Source: Candidatus Rokuibacteriota bacterium (lineage in GTDB: Bacteria > Methylomirabilota > Methylomirabilia > Rokubacteriales > CSP1-6). From it: a stretch of DNA of 52,488 nt. Shown in pieces: positions 52,300 to 52,488 of this stretch. Position numbers and translations under genes: made by a program. The notes under the pieces were generated by a model that was given only the letters and a program-made list of their open reading frames with translations, was not told the DNA's origin and made no database searches. The stretch lies in the NCBI GenBank assembly GCA_003221635.1, contig QHSR01000025.1, positions 1 to 52,488 of the forward strand, given 5' to 3'. The stretch's first letter is position 1. Each line of letters opens with the position of its first letter.

Positions 52300-52315
52300 T
52301 GGCACCCCCTCTGCA
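52300..52315 (+). promoter_or_regulatory. Sigma-54 (-24/-12) promoter, copy 2
   Basis: TGGCACCCCCTCTGCA keeps GG and GC in register. Transcription should start near 52326 and read into the partial gene at the window end. Confidence 0.75.
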
Positions 52316-52357
52316 GGGAATACCCGTAACAGAAGAGACGTCAGAGACCTCGTTTGC

Positions 52358-52416
52358 CCGGGGCCACCCGTCGCGAGACGAGCGCGGGGTCAGCGCCTGA
52401 CAGCCGGGCTACCGAA
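52358..52416 (+). promoter_or_regulatory. Degenerate c-di-GMP-I riboswitch-like leader
   Basis: Aligned with the intact copy, GGCCACCC stands where GGCAAACC should be, the P2 hairpin survives (CGTC-GCGA-GACG with a GNRA loop), P3 survives (GTCAG/CTGAC) and the 3' segment reads AGCCGGGCTACCG. The conserved GGGACGCAAAGCC stretch is missing. It should no longer bind c-di-GMP in the normal way. Confidence 0.6.
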
Positions 52417-52475
52417 AGATGGGAGAGGAGATCTCCCGGGGAAGATCGGGGTCTTCCGCTCAACGGAGGGCCACG

Positions 52476-52488
52476 ATGTTTTCCGGCG
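52476..52488 (+). CDS. Start of a paralogue of the riboswitch-controlled exported protein, cut by window end
   Basis: Only ATG and three further codons are inside the window (MFSG), identical to the first four residues of the protein at 45065. GGAGGG lies before the ATG, and the preceding 30 bases are nearly identical to those at 45041-45064. This implies another member of the exported protein family under the second sigma-54 leader. Confidence 0.6.

Overview
The window reads as a high-GC bacterial chromosome segment (roughly two thirds G+C by eye, dropping over about 46-49 kb). It has an envelope with a MreB cell-shape system, exported proteins and a lipoprotein. Sigma-54 promoters are common, and the catabolic genes are rich in luciferase-like flavin oxidoreductases and CaiB-type CoA transferases. 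This resembles uncultured soil or subsurface lineages such as Candidatus Rokubacteria / Methylomirabilota. That placement is inference from gene style only; no rRNA is present.

Region 1 (1-16.8 kb) is core housekeeping. It holds rplY-pth, a convergent ion antiporter, then rpsU-mutS2-dnaG-rpoD (a macromolecular-synthesis operon carrying mutS2), a CAT-anticodon tRNA, a 51-bp tandem-repeat block, a coiled-coil zinc-ribbon gene, rnhA (apparently with a CTG start), an alpha/beta hydrolase, the RNase P RNA gene rnpB, a GAF hybrid histidine kinase, mreB and three small genes, two of them for exported proteins. Region 2 (16.9-35.7 kb) is accessory metabolism: an oligopeptide-type binding protein, an LLM oxidoreductase / FAD reductase / Rieske ferredoxin operon, an esterase-like protein, two more LLM oxidoreductases, a PAS hybrid kinase, an NMT1-type binding protein, two SDR dehydrogenases, an amidohydrolase, a response regulator, a CoA-transferase plus ThDP-enzyme pair resembling oxalate enzymes, two tandem exported paralogues and a small cupin gene.

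Region 3 (35.7-52.5 kb) is a mosaic regulatory and export island. A membrane GAF hybrid kinase begins with a fragment of a thioredoxin-like gene, and a second diverged fragment of that family lies at 41.4 kb. Between them are a sigma-54 enhancer-binding protein without a receiver domain and an exported protein preceded by a close match to a -24/-12 promoter and an upstream inverted repeat. Next come another hybrid kinase with a frameshifted receiver, an IS1182-like remnant, a degenerate GGDEF protein and a small CxxC protein. A sigma-54 promoter followed by a clear c-di-GMP-I riboswitch then leads into a 943-residue exported multidomain protein. A paralogous lipoprotein, a family 2 glycosyltransferase, a YdcF-like protein and a small membrane protein follow.

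The window ends inside a second copy of the sigma-54 leader and gene start, in which the c-di-GMP core of the riboswitch is missing. My reading is that region 3 couples sigma-54 activation and cyclic di-GMP to production of surface or extracellular glycan-associated proteins. Promoters and RNAs are read directly from sequence; the biological role is inference.
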